Origin: Thermaceae bacterium
GTDB lineage: Bacteria; Deinococcota; Deinococci; Deinococcales; Marinithermaceae
DNA length: 6,462 nucleotides
Assembly: GCA_027023345.1 (NCBI GenBank)
Contig: JALVVO010000255.1
Coordinates: forward strand, 1-6,462
Reading direction: 5' to 3'
How positions within the stretch are numbered: position 1 is the stretch's first letter; the number at the start of each line of letters is the position of its first letter. Of this stretch, positions 5,096-6,462 are shown one piece after another. A program made the translations under genes and the position numbers. The notes under the pieces are model-generated. The model made no database searches. It was not told the DNA's origin and saw only the letters and a program-made list of their open reading frames with translations.

Positions 5096-5120
5096 CGCCT
5101 ACGGAAAGGGGGTATGGAAC

Positions 5121-6089
5121 ATGAAGAAAGGGCTGCTCGCGTTGGCTGCGCTCTTGGCGCTGGGCTTTGCCGGCGCCACGCGCTGGGACATGCACGTCGC
5201 TTGGCCGCCGGCCAACTTCCACACCAAGGGGGTTGTGCGCTTCGCCGACCTGGTCAAGGCCAAGTCCGGCGGCAAGCTCGAGATCGTGGTGCACCCCGGC
5301 GGTGCGCTCGGCTTCAAGGGCGCCGAGATCCTGCGGGTGGTGCGCGACGGCACCCTGCCCATCGCCGAGGTGCTGATGGGCAACGTCCAGGGCGACGAGC
5401 CGATCTTCGGGCTCACCTCGCTGCCGCTCCTCGCCGGTAGCTACGACGACGCCTGGCGCCTCTACCAGATCGCCAAGCCCTACTACGAAAAGGCCCTGGA
5501 GAAGAACAACGCGATGCTCCTCTACGCGGTGCCCTGGCCGCCCTCGGGCCTCTACGCCAAGAAGCTCCTAAAGAGCACCGCCGACTTCAAGGGCCTTAAG
5601 GTCCGCACCTACGACGCCAACTCCGCCGAGTTCGTCCGCCTCCTCGGCGCCGAGGGCATCGCCATTCCCTTCTCCGAGCTCTACACCGCGCTCTCGACGG
5701 GGCTCGTGAACGCGGTGCTCACCTCCACCGTCACCGGCGTAGACGCCAAGCTCTGGGAAGTGACCAACTACTTCCACCGCATCAACTACGCCTACCCCCT
5801 GAACATGGTCATCGTGAACAAGGCCATGTTCGAGCGCCTGCCCAAGGACGTGCAGGAGGCCGTCCTGGCCGCGGCCAAGCAGGTCGAGGAAGAGCAGTGG
5901 AAGAACTCCAAGAAGGCCGACCTCGCCTCCGAGCTCGCGCTTAAGAACCACGGCATGACCGTGGTCAAGAACATCAGCCCCGAGCTGAAGGAGGCGATGA
6001 AGGCCGCCGCCAAGAAGCTCTGGGACAAGTGGCTCGCCCTCGCCGGCGAGGAAGGCAAGGCCATCTTCAAGGAATACTTCGGCGAATGA
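5121..6089 (+). CDS. dctP: TRAP transporter solute-binding protein, DctP type
   Basis: This is the periplasmic binding subunit of a tripartite ATP-independent transporter, which captures an organic acid or similar solute and hands it to the DctQM membrane part; uptake is driven by an ion gradient. It has 322 residues. Residues 1-19 are a signal peptide (Lys-Lys, hydrophobic core, Ala-Gly-Ala site). The mature chain follows the DctP family order: Asp-Met-His-Val-Ala-Trp near the N-terminus, Lys-Ser-Gly-Gly-Lys-Leu-Glu, Pro-Gly-Gly-Ala-Leu-Gly, and Phe-Lys-Gly-Leu-Lys-Val-Arg with Arg162 at the place of the arginine that binds the carboxylate. It then continues Leu-Gly-Ala, Pro-Phe-Ser-Glu-Leu-Tyr-Thr-Ala-Leu-Ser-Thr-Gly, and a long C-terminal helix. 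The substrate cannot be read from sequence. An ATG at 5114 is out of frame. The stop overlaps the dctQ start as ATGA. Confidence 0.93.
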   Translation: MKKGLLALAALLALGFAGATRWDMHVAWPPANFHTKGVVRFADLVKAKSGGKLEIVVHPGGALGFKGAEILRVVRDGTLPIAEVLMGNVQGDEPIFGLTSLPLLAGSYDDAWRLYQIAKPYYEKALEKNNAMLLYAVPWPPSGLYAKKLLKSTADFKGLKVRTYDANSAEFVRLLGAEGIAIPFSELYTALSTGLVNAVLTSTVTGVDAKLWEVTNYFHRINYAYPLNMVIVNKAMFERLPKDVQEAVLAAAKQVEEEQWKNSKKADLASELALKNHGMTVVKNISPELKEAMKAAAKKLWDKWLALAGEEGKAIFKEYFGE

Positions 6090-6462
6090 AATCCCTCGTC
6101 CGCTTTGCGGAGGCCCTGGTGACCCTGGCCGGTTGGGTCGCCGGGGCCTCTCTCATCGTCACCACCGCGCTCATCTTCACCGAGATCACCCTCCGGCTGC
6201 TCGCCGGCCGCTCCACCCTGGTGGCCCAAGAGTACTCGGGCTACCTGCTGGCGGCGATGATCTACGGCGCCGCCGGCTACACCCTCCTAAAGGGGGAGCA
6301 CATCCGGGTGGGGCTCGTCTACGAGCGGCTCTCCCCCCAGGGACAGCTCTGGCTCGACCGCGTCGCCCTGGCCTTCGGCCTCTTCTTCGCCACCCTTTTG
6401 GTCCTCGCCTTCTACGGGCTCTTCGCCGACTCCCTCCACTACCAGACGAGGAGCTTCACCCC
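6086..6462 (+). CDS. dctQ: TRAP transporter small permease subunit, DctQ type (3' end outside window)
   Basis: The frame is open from the ATG at 6086 to the window edge, 125 codons, and begins MKSLVRFAEALVTLAGWVAG. Hydrophobic helices lie at about residues 10-31, 52-68 and 91-113, which are three of the four expected for a DctQ subunit of around 160-190 residues. The family signature is clear: Gln-Glu-Tyr-Ser-Gly-Tyr at 48-53, then Lys-Gly-Glu-His-Ile-Arg-Val at 69-75, matching the conserved Glu-His-Ile-Arg-Val of this family. The small subunit sits in the inner membrane and pairs with the large transport subunit DctM, which should follow just outside. There is only a weak ribosome binding site, so translation probably depends on coupling to dctP through the ATGA overlap. 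Confidence 0.9.
   Translation, partial: MKSLVRFAEALVTLAGWVAGASLIVTTALIFTEITLRLLAGRSTLVAQEYSGYLLAAMIYGAAGYTLLKGEHIRVGLVYERLSPQGQLWLDRVALAFGLFFATLLVLAFYGLFADSLHYQTRSFT

Overview
The window is about 70% G+C, densely packed, and reads as a chromosome segment of a thermophile in the Deinococcus-Thermus group, most likely Thermaceae. This rests on base composition, a GlnK whose T-loop lacks the classic Tyr51 as I recall for Thermus GlnK, a fused MoaD-MoaE protein, and promoters that look leaderless or have very short leaders. The genus cannot be fixed from the sequence alone.

Two divergent transcription blocks meet in a regulatory gap of roughly 190 bases (3152-3343). The leftward block runs hrcA (heat-shock repressor), moaDE (fused molybdopterin synthase subunits, overlapping the hrcA end), a two-domain protein with a roadblock/LC7-like C-terminus, and a secreted helical protein with a Pro/Ala-rich tail that leaves the window at base 1. 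The last two are joined by an ATGA overlap. They may have their own promoter, since a perfect TATAAT lies in the 30-base gap after moaDE.

The rightward block begins with amtB-glnK, an ammonium channel and its PII regulator joined by a GTGA overlap and ending at a strong GC-rich hairpin. A separate sigma-70-type promoter then drives a TRAP transporter: a periplasmic binding protein (DctP type) and the start of the small membrane subunit (DctQ), which is cut by the window end. The large permease DctM presumably follows outside.

Functionally, amtB-glnK forms a nitrogen-sensing uptake module, the TRAP genes take up an organic acid or related solute, moaDE makes molybdopterin, and hrcA controls heat-shock genes. 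The most unusual parts are the repeat-rich hrcA/amtB intergenic region, the MoaD-MoaE fusion with an internal Gly-Gly, and the uncharacterised roadblock-like plus secreted protein pair. I found no RNA genes, CRISPR arrays, insertion sequences or phage genes.
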